This document shows, one piece after another, positions 8,455-15,801 of a stretch of DNA of 20,494 nucleotides. A program made the position numbers and the translations under genes. The first letter of the stretch is position 1. Every line of letters begins with the position of its first letter. This DNA is from Dehalococcoidales bacterium (GTDB lineage Bacteria > Chloroflexota > Dehalococcoidia > Dehalococcoidales > Fen-1064). The stretch is from assembly GCA_016929875.1 (NCBI GenBank), contig JAFGHZ010000146.1:1-20494 (forward strand), read 5' to 3'. The notes beneath the pieces are model-generated. The model was given only the letters and a program-made list of their open reading frames with translations, had not been told where the DNA came from and did no database searches.

Positions 8455-9183
8455 ATGCCGTTGGAAAGTGTGCCAGATGGGCACAGAAAGCGTTTGAGAG
8501 AGCGGTTTATCAAAAGCGGCTTGTCGGGCTTCTCCGATTATGAAGTCGTGGAGCTGCTGCTCAGCCTCGGCACGCCGCGTAAGGACTGCAAACCCCAGGC
8601 AAAAGAAGCGATAAAAAGGTTCAAGACACTCCGTGGCGTCCTCTCCGCCTCTCTGCAGGAACTTCAACAGATTAAAGGTATCGGCGGGCATTCTGCTTTC
8701 GGTATCAAATTGATGCAGGAGGTCGCCGACAAGTTTTTGAAAGAAAAGATTATCGATAAACCGTCTGTTCAATCATCGCGCGAGATTTTCGATTATCTCT
8801 ATCACTCGATGCGCGATCTCAAAAAAGAGGTTTTCAAAGTACTATATCTGACCAGCCAGAACCAGATTATCGACACTGCCGACCTCTTCGAAGGTACGGT
8901 CGACCGTAGCCCCGTATCGCTCCGTGAAGTTATGGAGCAAGCCATCGCGCATAATGCGGTTTCACTCATCTTTGCCCACAACCATCCTACCGGTAACTGC
9001 GAGCCCAGTCAGAGTGATAAGGAACTCACCCGCGACCTGGTTTTTGCCGGCTGTATGATGCAAATCGATGTCCTCGACCATATCATCATCGGCAATAATA
9101 AGTATTTCAGCTTTGCCGGGGAGGGATTGATAGCGCAGTACGAGAAGGACTTTCTGGGGCTGAAGGTGAAGGGCGTTTCTTAG
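8455..9183 (+). CDS. radC: RadC family JAB/MPN-domain protein (UPF0758)
   Basis: This 242-residue protein has the two-part RadC layout. The N-terminal half contains a helix-hairpin-helix DNA-binding motif (LQQIKGIGGHSAF, about 70-82). The C-terminal JAB1/MPN domain carries the JAMM zinc signature HNHPTGNCEPSQSD, with H175, H177 and D188, and an upstream glutamate in KKEVFKVLYL (E125). The name reflects a historical link with DNA repair in E. coli that was later attributed to recG; the true reaction is not established, although the metal site suggests a hydrolase. A GGGGG run at about 8442-8446 serves as ribosome binding site. It follows the small membrane-protein gene and precedes the acetyltransferase by seven bases. 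Confidence 0.92.
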   Translation: MPLESVPDGHRKRLRERFIKSGLSGFSDYEVVELLLSLGTPRKDCKPQAKEAIKRFKTLRGVLSASLQELQQIKGIGGHSAFGIKLMQEVADKFLKEKIIDKPSVQSSREIFDYLYHSMRDLKKEVFKVLYLTSQNQIIDTADLFEGTVDRSPVSLREVMEQAIAHNAVSLIFAHNHPTGNCEPSQSDKELTRDLVFAGCMMQIDVLDHIIIGNNKYFSFAGEGLIAQYEKDFLGLKVKGVS

Positions 9184-9190
9184 GCAAGAT

Positions 9191-9631
9191 ATGGATAATC
9201 TGAAGCTGAGAAAAGCAACCGCCGAAGACAGTGAGTTTGCTTATCAGACAAAGAAAGCGGCGTTCCGTGAATATGTAGAAAAGGTATGGGGTTGGAACGA
9301 GGATGAGCAGCAGCAGTTACACCAGAGACGCTTTGCTTCGCAAGACTTTTATGTGATACAGGTAGCAGGGGATGATGTAGGGATAATGGCTGTGGTCAGA
9401 CAATCAGACTGCATAAAAGTCAACCAGATGTTTATCCTCCCAAAGTACCAGAGTAAGGGAATTGGCGCAGCGTGTATGAGTCAGATTATTGAAGATGCAG
9501 ATATTTCCAATCTACCTATTCAGCTTCGGGTTATTAAGGTTAATCCTCGCGCCACGGCATTTTATAAGGGAATGGGATTCAAAAAGACCAGCGAAAGCGA
9601 TACTCACGTCCTGATGGAGAGGCTTCCTTAA
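9191..9631 (+). CDS. GNAT family N-acetyltransferase
   Basis: This is a 146-residue single-domain GNAT enzyme that would move an acetyl group from acetyl-CoA to an unknown amine. The acetyl-CoA pyrophosphate-binding motif A is seen as FILPKYQSKGIGAACM (Q/RxxGxG/A type), followed by motif B as NPRATAFYKGMGF. The N-terminal stretch AFREYVEKVWGWNEDEQ is typical of a common bacterial GNAT subgroup. The ATG at 9191 lies seven bases after the radC stop with only a weak AGG upstream, so translation may be coupled. It is somewhat more AT-rich than the three upstream genes, which could mark it as a later addition to the run. It is convergent with the beta-helix gene, with a 30-base gap in which I see no clear terminator. 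Confidence 0.88.
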   Translation: MDNLKLRKATAEDSEFAYQTKKAAFREYVEKVWGWNEDEQQQLHQRRFASQDFYVIQVAGDDVGIMAVVRQSDCIKVNQMFILPKYQSKGIGAACMSQIIEDADISNLPIQLRVIKVNPRATAFYKGMGFKKTSESDTHVLMERLP

Positions 9632-9661
9632 TCCATCGTTGGAACGTGTTTTTGCGAATTT

Positions 9662-10801
9662 CTAATTCACTATATTGCCGTGTTCTATTGTATCGGGACC
9701 GCTTATCACAATCGGCGTGCCGCCGGAATCAGTAACAATATTATTGGTTATCAGGTTAAAATTGCCGTAAGAGTCTTCGTATATCGCACTATTGACACTG
9801 CCGTCGATAACATTGTCGCTGATTATGTTATTGGCGGATTGAGACAGCCGGCTCAGGTATGTTATATAAACTCCGTAGACGCAATCGGAAATAACATTGC
9901 CTGTAATAGTGTTGCATCTCCCTTCCGATATGTATATTCCCGCCGTACCAGTTGCGCCCTCGATACGATTGCCTGATACGGTGTTGTATTCTGAATACCC
10001 TGTGCCGTTGTCATCCTCCAGTTCGATACCAGCGCCGCCGATGGGTGATTTGAAGACATTATCCGAGATAGTCGAATGTTTGATAAGGTCGGTGTCTATT
10101 CCGTTATCTCCGCAGTCTTGGAAATAATTGTTGGTAATGAACGAATATTGTATCGCGTTAATATCGATGCCGTCGTCGCCGATATGGTTGATTATATTGC
10201 CCGAGATCTCGACATCGTAAGGTGTATCATTGACCTCGACATAAACGCCATCAGTCCGCATATATTTAATGTAATTATTAATAATTTTTGTGTGAGAGGC
10301 GTTGTCTTTAAGATAAATGGCGCTTTGCTGACCCCTTTCTTGATTAGCCTTGTTACCGTTAAACTGCAAATCGGATACAGTGCTATATACGGAGTTATTA
10401 ATCACGACCATATACAGGTTGTCATTAAAATCCGAAGGTATCCATATTTCGGTACCGTATCCCTGCCCCGATAGCCAGTCACCGCTCCCCATGCTGATGC
10501 TGGAATTTATAAAATAGTCGCCAGTCTGAAGAACGACGTGGTATTCTCCGAGATTCAATGCCGTATTTATCTCCGCTTGGTCGGCTGTTCCGTCGCATAT
10601 ACCTATCCTGTCGCCGTAAAATACCTTCATTAAATTAGCCATGATTATATCGGAAGAAGGCGAATTAGCAGCAAAAATAATAGCGCTGCCGGGCAATAAC
10701 CCCACTGATTCTGACCATTCGGCACCGATGATGGCAGAAGGTGTGATGATGAATACTAGTAACGTGACAACAACGAGAGCGATTTTAGTTTTTCTACCCA
10801 T
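9662..10801 (-). CDS. Secreted right-handed parallel beta-helix protein
   Basis: This 379-residue protein begins with a Sec-type signal peptide: basic MGRKTK, a hydrophobic core, and a probable cleavage site after IIGA near residue 27. The segment ADQAEINTALNL...GEYHVVLQTGDYFIN (about 75-103) matches the first turns of pectate-lyase-3-like folds. From about residue 130 to the end come NosD/pectate-lyase-like beta-helix coils with repeated N-x-I/V-S/T-x-N patterns (KIINNYI, EISGNII, FITNNYF, TISDNVF, TVSGNRI, TITGNVI, IISDNVI, LITNNIV). Such proteins bind or cleave polysaccharide or act as surface scaffolds; no catalytic set is evident here. No C-terminal anchor is seen, so it is probably released. 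A GGGG about eight bases upstream supports the ATG at 10801. Confidence 0.88.
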   Translation of the reverse strand: MGRKTKIALVVVTLLVFIITPSAIIGAEWSESVGLLPGSAIIFAANSPSSDIIMANLMKVFYGDRIGICDGTADQAEINTALNLGEYHVVLQTGDYFINSSISMGSGDWLSGQGYGTEIWIPSDFNDNLYMVVINNSVYSTVSDLQFNGNKANQERGQQSAIYLKDNASHTKIINNYIKYMRTDGVYVEVNDTPYDVEISGNIINHIGDDGIDINAIQYSFITNNYFQDCGDNGIDTDLIKHSTISDNVFKSPIGGAGIELEDDNGTGYSEYNTVSGNRIEGATGTAGIYISEGRCNTITGNVISDCVYGVYITYLSRLSQSANNIISDNVIDGSVNSAIYEDSYGNFNLITNNIVTDSGGTPIVISGPDTIEHGNIVN

Positions 10802-10846
10802 TGTTATTACCCCATTTGATTATTATACAGGGAATTCCGTACCACT

Positions 10847-10875
10847 ATTATAGACTATAGTTGCAAATTACTGAA
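10847..10875 (-). promoter_or_regulatory. Promoter candidate for the beta-helix gene
   Basis: Read on the minus strand, TTCAGT (10870-10875) is followed after 17 bases by a perfect TATAAT (10847-10852). The predicted start near 10840 gives a leader of about 39 bases. A second TATAAT lies closer, at 10822-10827, but has no -35 match. The -35 box of the preferred pair is weak (3 of 6). Confidence 0.45.
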
Positions 10876-10931
10876 CTTGTCGCGTTGGCAGTGTGCCGAA
10901 ATGATAATTGACCACTGACTGCGGTGACATG

Positions 10932-11429
10932 TTAACAACTATGCGGGTTCTCCAGTTCCAGCAAAGCTCTTTTTGCTTCCAAATTGCCGCCGAATCCGCC
11001 GAGACTTCCGTCGCTCGCAATTACGCGGTGACAGGGTACGATAATCAGAAACGGATTTCTCCCCAGCGCCTGTCCGACGGCACGTGAAGCCTGCGGCTGT
11101 CCGATTTGTCCGGCGACCCACCCGTAGCTTCGGGTCTCTCCGTAAGGGATGAGACGGGCTGCTTCCCAGACGCGTTTCTGAAAAGGTGTGGCAAAAGAAA
11201 AATCCAGCTTGTCGGGGAAAGAAGTTTTTTTGCCTGAATAGTAAGTTTGTAAGCTATCGATACTAGGTTTTAGCTTTTCCGGTGATGGTTCCGCCTGTTT
11301 TGCTTGTTGACCAAGTGAATCGAATGCCCTCTGTTGTGTAGATTGAGGGAGGGTTACAGACAACAATCCCTTTGCCGAGGCGAGAATTCCCACCCATCCT
11401 CTGGCGGTCTTGAAAACGGCATAGTACAT
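10932..11429 (-). CDS. ogt: Methylated-DNA--[protein]-cysteine S-methyltransferase
   Basis: This is a suicide DNA-repair protein that removes O6-alkyl groups from guanine by transferring them to its own cysteine. The 165 residues have the usual two domains: an N-terminal ribonuclease-H-like part (MYYAVFKTARGWVGIL onward) and a C-terminal DNA-binding part. The latter starts at TPFQKRVWEA, continues through IPYGETRSYG and the arginine-finger region ASRAVGQALGRNP, and reaches the active-site motif PCHRVI with C133. GSLGGFGGNLEAKRALLELE completes the family pattern. Length fits Ogt/MGMT rather than the fused Ada protein. No strong ribosome binding site precedes the ATG at 11429; the start is chosen by homology. 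It is on the same strand as the dnaJ-like gene upstream, with a REP-like repeat in the 87-base gap. Confidence 0.94.
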   Translation of the reverse strand: MYYAVFKTARGWVGILASAKGLLSVTLPQSTQQRAFDSLGQQAKQAEPSPEKLKPSIDSLQTYYSGKKTSFPDKLDFSFATPFQKRVWEAARLIPYGETRSYGWVAGQIGQPQASRAVGQALGRNPFLIIVPCHRVIASDGSLGGFGGNLEAKRALLELENPHSC

Positions 11430-11453
11430 TTTTAGCTACCAGCCTCAATATTT

Positions 11454-11484
11454 TCATTCTGGATTCCCGCCTGCGCAGGAATGA
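11454..11484. repeat. REP-like palindromic repeat
   Basis: The segment matches the widespread short intergenic repeat type whose core reads GGATTCCCGC...GGAATGAC. It contains a perfect 10-base palindrome CCTGCGCAGG at 11470-11479, nested in an outer ATTCC/GGAAT pair. Translated on the minus strand, it gives the familiar spurious peptide MSFLRRRESR. It sits between ogt and the dnaJ-like gene, where it could form a hairpin in their shared transcript. Only one copy is seen in this window. Confidence 0.6.
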
Positions 11485-11516
11485 CAAGTAGAAGGTATCA
11501 GTATGATAGGGAAAGA

Positions 11517-12182
11517 CTATTTTACCTTGACTTTGATGAAGATATCGCCGGGCTGTCCGTCGGTGGTCAGGCGGGCATTGCGCAGTCGGATTTTGGTGCC
11601 CGATTTGATACGGGCGGGGATTTTGACTCTCAAACGTTTACCGTTACGGGTGAGGTCTTTTTCCAGTCCGGTTTTCGCCTGCTCTTTAGTAATGGTGATT
11701 TCGTAATTGACATCCTGTGAAGAAGAGGCGCGTGTTTGCGTGTAAGTGTCCTCCAGGTTACTATCGTCCGGCACGGAAAAGACGATTCTTTGCCCGCCTC
11801 TGCCGCCGCTGTACTGCCGGAAGGAAAATCCCCTGCCTTTCAAAAAATCTCCGAAGATATTGTCCAGGAAGTCGTAACGGAGTCCGGCGCCGCGGAATTC
11901 TTTCATTAAATCTTCGAAGGTGGTCTGCGTGGTGTAGTTACCGAAGATGTCGCTGGCGTTGCCGGTCGTGCCGAACTGGTCGTATTGCTTTCTCTTTTCC
12001 GGGTTCCCGAGGACGCCGTAGGCTTCGTTGATTTCCTTGAATTTTTCATTGGCCCACTTCTCATTGCCGGGGTTCTTGTCGGGGTGAAATTGCATCGCCA
12101 GCTTGCGGTAAGCCTTCTTGATATCGTCATCGGAGGCATTTTTCGATACCCCCAGAATGTTATAGTAATCTTTTTGCGGCAT
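11517..12182 (-). CDS. Short DnaJ/CbpA-type Hsp40 co-chaperone
   Basis: This 221-residue protein has a complete N-terminal J domain (about 5-71: KDYYNILGVSKNASDDDIKKAY through EKRKQYDQFG) with the HPD motif at 33-35 that stimulates the DnaK ATPase. There is no CxxCxGxG zinc finger. A middle region (about 75-120) contains FEDLMKEFRGAG and DNIFGDFLKGRGF, then comes a single C-terminal substrate-binding beta domain ending in GQPGDIFIKVKVK. DnaJ and CbpA normally continue from this point into a second beta domain and a dimerisation helix and exceed 290 residues, so this is a shortened type-II-like J protein. The stop lies cleanly at the domain boundary, so it looks like a natural short form and not a frameshift. 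It is divergent from the unrecognised gene at 12340. Confidence 0.88.
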   Translation of the reverse strand: MPQKDYYNILGVSKNASDDDIKKAYRKLAMQFHPDKNPGNEKWANEKFKEINEAYGVLGNPEKRKQYDQFGTTGNASDIFGNYTTQTTFEDLMKEFRGAGLRYDFLDNIFGDFLKGRGFSFRQYSGGRGGQRIVFSVPDDSNLEDTYTQTRASSSQDVNYEITITKEQAKTGLEKDLTRNGKRLRVKIPARIKSGTKIRLRNARLTTDGQPGDIFIKVKVK

Positions 12183-12339
12183 ATTTTACGCTCGCTTTAC
12201 GTCCCGGGAATTGTTGTCTTTCTGCAATATAAAGTATAGCATACCGCGGTTGCTTGAGCTTTGCATAAGGCGTAAAATCTAAAGAGAAATTCCTATCAGT
12301 AACGGTCCCCTTTTATTTACTAGCCGGAGGATGGAAGAT

Positions 12340-12978
12340 ATGACCGGAGAACTGGGTAAGATAGAAAAGCTCGATGTAGAACAGTTCGGTTTACGCAAGC
12401 TATACGTCATTCCGCTCTTTTTTACCGGTACGGACGCTCCGCAGGATTATAAGGAGAAATTGGAAAGCTACTGGCGCGAGGTCAACGAACAGATTGCCAA
12501 CCAGGAAGTTAAAGTCGGTAAGGTCAAACGTATCTACCACGAGTCGATTTCCGCCGGCGGCGAAGACGGGCTTAAAATTAGCGAGAAGATAAACTCTTTA
12601 AGTTATCTTATTGTTAAGGACAAGTGCGACTGCGGAGCTGTTCTTGAAGCGGCGGAACAGGCGGAACTGGCAGACGAATGCATGGATTGGGAAAGGTGTT
12701 TGCTGATGGGTTTTTTCAGTCAGAAGGCGGCACAGACAGTCGCCGATTTCTATCGGGATGCCGCCAAAAAAAGGTATGAGTATATCGGCCGTCACATCGA
12801 CGAGACCCTGCAGAAAGGCGAAGTGGCAATGCTTTTTATCAGGGAGGGACACCCTGTGCAGTTTGCCGGAGATATCGAAGTTTTCAATGTGGCACCGCCG
12901 TCTCTGGACAGCCTTCACCGCTGGTTACGTGACCGCTCTAAAGCTATGGAAGAAGGCGAATCCGAAAAGAAAGAGTGA
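12340..12978 (+). CDS. Unrecognised soluble protein, 212 residues
   Basis: I do not recognise this family. The protein looks cytosolic and mixed alpha/beta, with no signal peptide or membrane helix. It has an N-terminal strand-like segment (GLRKLYVIPLFF), an amphipathic helix (YKEKLESYWREVNEQI), a strand/loop (VGKVKRIYHESIS), another strand (LSYLIVKDKCDCG), an acidic cysteine-containing helix (AELADECMDWERCLLMGF), a long basic helix (AAKKRYEYIGRHIDETL), then a strand EVAMLFIREGH and the motif DIEVFNVAPPSLDSLHRWLRDR. The tail is highly charged. The start at 12340 is preferred over the ATG at 12331, because GGAGG (12326-12330) directly abuts 12331 but lies nine bases from 12340. It is followed 119 bases later by the propeller gene on the same strand. 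Confidence 0.8.
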   Translation: MTGELGKIEKLDVEQFGLRKLYVIPLFFTGTDAPQDYKEKLESYWREVNEQIANQEVKVGKVKRIYHESISAGGEDGLKISEKINSLSYLIVKDKCDCGAVLEAAEQAELADECMDWERCLLMGFFSQKAAQTVADFYRDAAKKRYEYIGRHIDETLQKGEVAMLFIREGHPVQFAGDIEVFNVAPPSLDSLHRWLRDRSKAMEEGESEKKE

Positions 12979-13034
12979 TATTAGCGGTTGAGATTTTAAT
13001 TTGATTGAAAATGTATTAATATTAGTGTGTATTC

Positions 13035-13065
13035 TTGACCTTATCGGTATGAATCGGATTAAACT
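13035..13065 (+). promoter_or_regulatory. Weak promoter candidate for the propeller gene
   Basis: TTGACC at 13035-13040 is a good -35 match. The best -10 options are ATTAAA at 17 bases (13058-13063) and TAAACT at 19 bases (13060-13065), both imperfect. The rest of the 119-base gap is AT-rich and shows no terminator for the upstream gene. Confidence 0.3.
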
Positions 13066-13097
13066 GATATCGAGGGTTTGTGTTTAAAGGGTGACAA

Positions 13098-14519
13098 ATG
13101 AGTACCGGGGATAAACAAGACTATATTGTCTGCCCGTTTTGCGGCAAACCTACCCCTGCCGGGAAGGAATTTTGCAGATTCTGCTGGGGGCGATTACCTG
13201 CGGGCGAGAGCATAAGCGAAGATGAGGCAGAGCAAGTTCGGCGGGAAATAAAGGCGAAGTCCCGCCGTAGAATAATAAAGATAGCGGCTGCTTACAGCGG
13301 CACATTCATTATCGTGGCTGCATCCATTGCGTTATGGATGCTTTATAACTACACCAATGTGTTCGTCAGTTCTCCCCAGACCTTCAATTCCAATTCCCCG
13401 GAGGGCCAATGGAGTATGGCCCGGCATGATTTACTCCGTTCCGGGGTAACTTCCTCGGGCGATTCTTTGCCTCAAGGGGAGGTCCTGTGGACCTTCTCAA
13501 CGGGGGGTCTGATTCAATCTTCGGCGGCGATATCGGATGGTACAGTCTATTTCGGCTCGAGAGATGGTAATATTTATGCCCTGGATGCGGCCTCCGGCAC
13601 CAAACGGTGGGCTTATAAGACGGGTAGCTGGGTTGATTCATCGCCGGTCGTTAGCGACGGTGTTGTGTACTGCGGCGTGAACGATACTAATTTTTATGCA
13701 CTCGATGCTTATACCGGCGAAAAACTCTGGTCCTTTGATACGACTTCTCGAATTGTATCTTCGGCGGCGGTAGCCCGGAATATCGTTTACTTCGGTACCG
13801 ATGATAGCGCAGTTTATGCTCTGGACGCTCGAAGCGGCAAAAAGCTCTGGGAATTCGAGACGGATGGTTATGTGTCATCATCACCCGCCATAGCTAACGG
13901 GATAGTTTATGTGAATTCGGATGACGGATGTCTCTACGCGCTGGAGGCACATACGGGGAAACTCCGCCTTCGTTTCAGGGCGTATCCGACAGGTTTCTCA
14001 TTTTACGCCTCTCCGACAGTCGGTGCCGATGCGGTTTATTTCAGTGCTGTAAATGGTATATTGTATGCCATCGATGGGAATGACAGAAACTGGTTGTTTG
14101 AATACCAGTTTAAACCGTACTGGTTGCAGTTGTGGGCGATGGATTTGGCACCGGCGCCCCCGTTACCATCTGGTTTTCTATGGGCGCAGAAGCTGGGGAA
14201 CTCGATTATGTCGTCGCCTGCAATCGCGGGTGATACGCTGTACATCGGCGTAGATAGCTCCCTAGTAGCGGTGGATATCAAAAGTAAGACAAAACTCTGG
14301 TCGTTCAAAACCGGAGGTTCCGTGAGAACATCGCCGGCGGTAGCCGGTAATACCGTCTACATAGGAAGTGATGACGGCTGTGTGTATGCCGTGGATGCTA
14401 CCAGCGGTAGCGAATTATGGCATGTCGAAATCGGGGGCAAGATTAGCGCTTCTCCTACTTTAGACGGTGGCATACTTTACATCGGGTCGGATAATGGCAT
14501 ACTGTACGCCATCAAGTAG
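13098..14519 (+). CDS. Zinc-ribbon / transmembrane / PQQ-like beta-propeller protein
   Basis: This 473-residue protein has three parts. An N-terminal zinc ribbon holds C12-x2-C15 and C26-x2-C29. A charged linker with a RRR cluster (56-58) leads into one membrane helix (about 59-83). The rest (about 100-473) is a PQQ_2-type beta-propeller. It opens with the family-typical WSMARHDLLRSGVTS and has eight recognisable blade ends: GNIYALD, TNFYALD, SAVYALD, GCLYALE, GILYAID, SSLVAVD, GCVYAVD and GILYAIK. Blade 5 is followed by an irregular insertion of about 45 residues rich in W and P. By the positive-inside rule the zinc ribbon should be cytoplasmic and the propeller outside. BamB-like or quinoprotein function cannot be assigned; no PQQ-binding residues are evident. 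A purine-rich AAAGGG (13086-13091) six bases before the ATG serves as ribosome binding site. Confidence 0.9.
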   Translation: MSTGDKQDYIVCPFCGKPTPAGKEFCRFCWGRLPAGESISEDEAEQVRREIKAKSRRRIIKIAAAYSGTFIIVAASIALWMLYNYTNVFVSSPQTFNSNSPEGQWSMARHDLLRSGVTSSGDSLPQGEVLWTFSTGGLIQSSAAISDGTVYFGSRDGNIYALDAASGTKRWAYKTGSWVDSSPVVSDGVVYCGVNDTNFYALDAYTGEKLWSFDTTSRIVSSAAVARNIVYFGTDDSAVYALDARSGKKLWEFETDGYVSSSPAIANGIVYVNSDDGCLYALEAHTGKLRLRFRAYPTGFSFYASPTVGADAVYFSAVNGILYAIDGNDRNWLFEYQFKPYWLQLWAMDLAPAPPLPSGFLWAQKLGNSIMSSPAIAGDTLYIGVDSSLVAVDIKSKTKLWSFKTGGSVRTSPAVAGNTVYIGSDDGCVYAVDATSGSELWHVEIGGKISASPTLDGGILYIGSDNGILYAIK

Positions 14520-14522
14520 GTA

Positions 14523-15629
14523 TCACTGGAAACAACGCCAGTAGTCTCTGATATGGCTCTTGACTTCGTTGATTACGTCTTTCGTATCCTGCAGACGGGC
14601 ATCGGTACACAGTGAAGCCGGAATCGGTGACGGTTCTTCGATTGAAACATCGAAGTCCGCCAGCCCTGCAATCAGTGCCATCCATACATAAGGTAATACA
14701 CCCTTGTGATATCCGGAGGCAATCAGGTCGATTACTTTGCCATCACAGATTTCCGCGAGATTTCTGGTTTTTTGCCCTATCATATGAAATCCTGCTACCG
14801 TTAGCCCCAGGCTGGTCAGTCCGTCGTTAAAATGGGGGTCGGAGCCGCCGTTGCGGATGATGATTTCCGGCTGAAATTCTCTGGCTAACGGCTCGACTAT
14901 TTCTTCAAAAACGAGCTTGTAGGATTCGAGGCCGGCATTGATAGGTAACGGGATATTCACGGTTTTGCCGATTCCTTTACCAGCCCCTGTTTCCGATGCA
15001 AAACCGGTACCGGGGTAGATTGTTCTCGGGTCCTGATGCATGTCGATGAACAGGACGCGCGGGTCGGAATAGAAATACTCGCAGGTGCCGTTGCCGGCGT
15101 GGGCATCGGTATCTAGAACCAGGATTTTTTGGAGGTGATAGCGTTCCATCAGATAGGTGGCAGTGAAGGCGACGTCATTGTAAAGACAAAAACCTTCACC
15201 GAAAGCTCGCTTGGCGTGATGTAATCCGCCGCCGAGGGACACTGCCTTCTTATATTTGTTCGTTTGTACGAGATCGGCGGCAAGTTTTGCCTGACCGATA
15301 ATTAACCGGGCGGCTTCTTCTACTTTACCCGGCCTGCCCGATGGTAGATTGTCCAGGGATTGATACTGGAAGAAATCGCCTTCCGGAGGCAATCCCAGGT
15401 TTGCCAGGCTGTAATATTGCTTGGTGAAATTTATATAGTCGCGGTCGCAAATTCTCAGGAGTTGTTCGTCGGTCGCCCAATCGGCTTTTATGATTTTGTA
15501 GTTGCCGTTAGCTTTCAATCTACTGGCAAGGAATTTAATGAACTCCTGATAGCGTCTGCTATGCAGAGGATGTCCCAATCCCAGGTCGTATTCCTTGAGT
15601 TCTTCGCGATAGAGAATGGCGATTGTCAT
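14523..15629 (-). CDS. Histone-deacetylase-fold amidohydrolase (AcuC/HDAC family)
   Basis: This 368-residue zinc enzyme belongs to the arginase/deacetylase superfamily and would remove acetyl or related acyl groups from lysine or small amines. The signature elements are in order: paired histidines in GGLHHAKRAFGEGFC (H137, H138), the zinc ligands in VLDTDAHAGNGT (D175, H177, with D173 as relay), the third ligand in RNGGSDPHFNDGLTSLGLT (D264), and the candidate catalytic tyrosine in ASGYHKG (Y307). All catalytic positions therefore appear intact, although the last motif has a single glycine before the tyrosine where many relatives have two or three. The true substrate is unknown; bacterial relatives include acetoin-utilisation AcuC and acetylpolyamine amidohydrolases. 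The gene is convergent with the propeller gene with only three bases between the stops. Confidence 0.92.
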   Translation of the reverse strand: MTIAILYREELKEYDLGLGHPLHSRRYQEFIKFLASRLKANGNYKIIKADWATDEQLLRICDRDYINFTKQYYSLANLGLPPEGDFFQYQSLDNLPSGRPGKVEEAARLIIGQAKLAADLVQTNKYKKAVSLGGGLHHAKRAFGEGFCLYNDVAFTATYLMERYHLQKILVLDTDAHAGNGTCEYFYSDPRVLFIDMHQDPRTIYPGTGFASETGAGKGIGKTVNIPLPINAGLESYKLVFEEIVEPLAREFQPEIIIRNGGSDPHFNDGLTSLGLTVAGFHMIGQKTRNLAEICDGKVIDLIASGYHKGVLPYVWMALIAGLADFDVSIEEPSPIPASLCTDARLQDTKDVINEVKSHIRDYWRCFQ

Positions 15630-15719
15630 TAGCTATTACTGCTCTTTACTCAAAATGGGTGTTATTTTTCGAGCCGAGGCGGGAGTAAATGGGCTTTCCC
15701 TTATACTGCTCTAACTTAT

Positions 15720-15749
15720 ATTAGACCCTGAACCCGTATGCTCTGTCAA
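15720..15749 (-). promoter_or_regulatory. Probable sigma-70 promoter of the deacetylase gene
   Basis: On the minus strand a perfect TTGACA (15744-15749) is followed after 18 bases by TCTAAT (15720-15725), five of six -10 consensus bases. The predicted start near 15713 gives a leader of about 84 bases. It lies in the 172-base gap downstream of the ABC operon; I see no clear terminator hairpin for that operon there. Confidence 0.6.
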
Positions 15750-15801
15750 GCAATCTTTCCGATGAGAGTGTAAAAAGAGGGTCTTTGGGGCAGTTATTGC
15801 T

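Noticed and set aside
11263..11487. Minus-strand frame beginning MSFLRRRESR
   Set aside because: This is the standard spurious peptide produced by translating the REP-like repeat; the rest is out of frame with ogt.
12331..12339. ATG at 12331 as start of the unrecognised gene
   Set aside because: The GGAGG ribosome binding site directly abuts it with no spacing; the ATG at 12340 is nine bases away and functional by spacing.
15750..15801. Terminator for the ABC operon
   Set aside because: There is a T-rich stretch on the minus strand, but I could not build a convincing stem before it.
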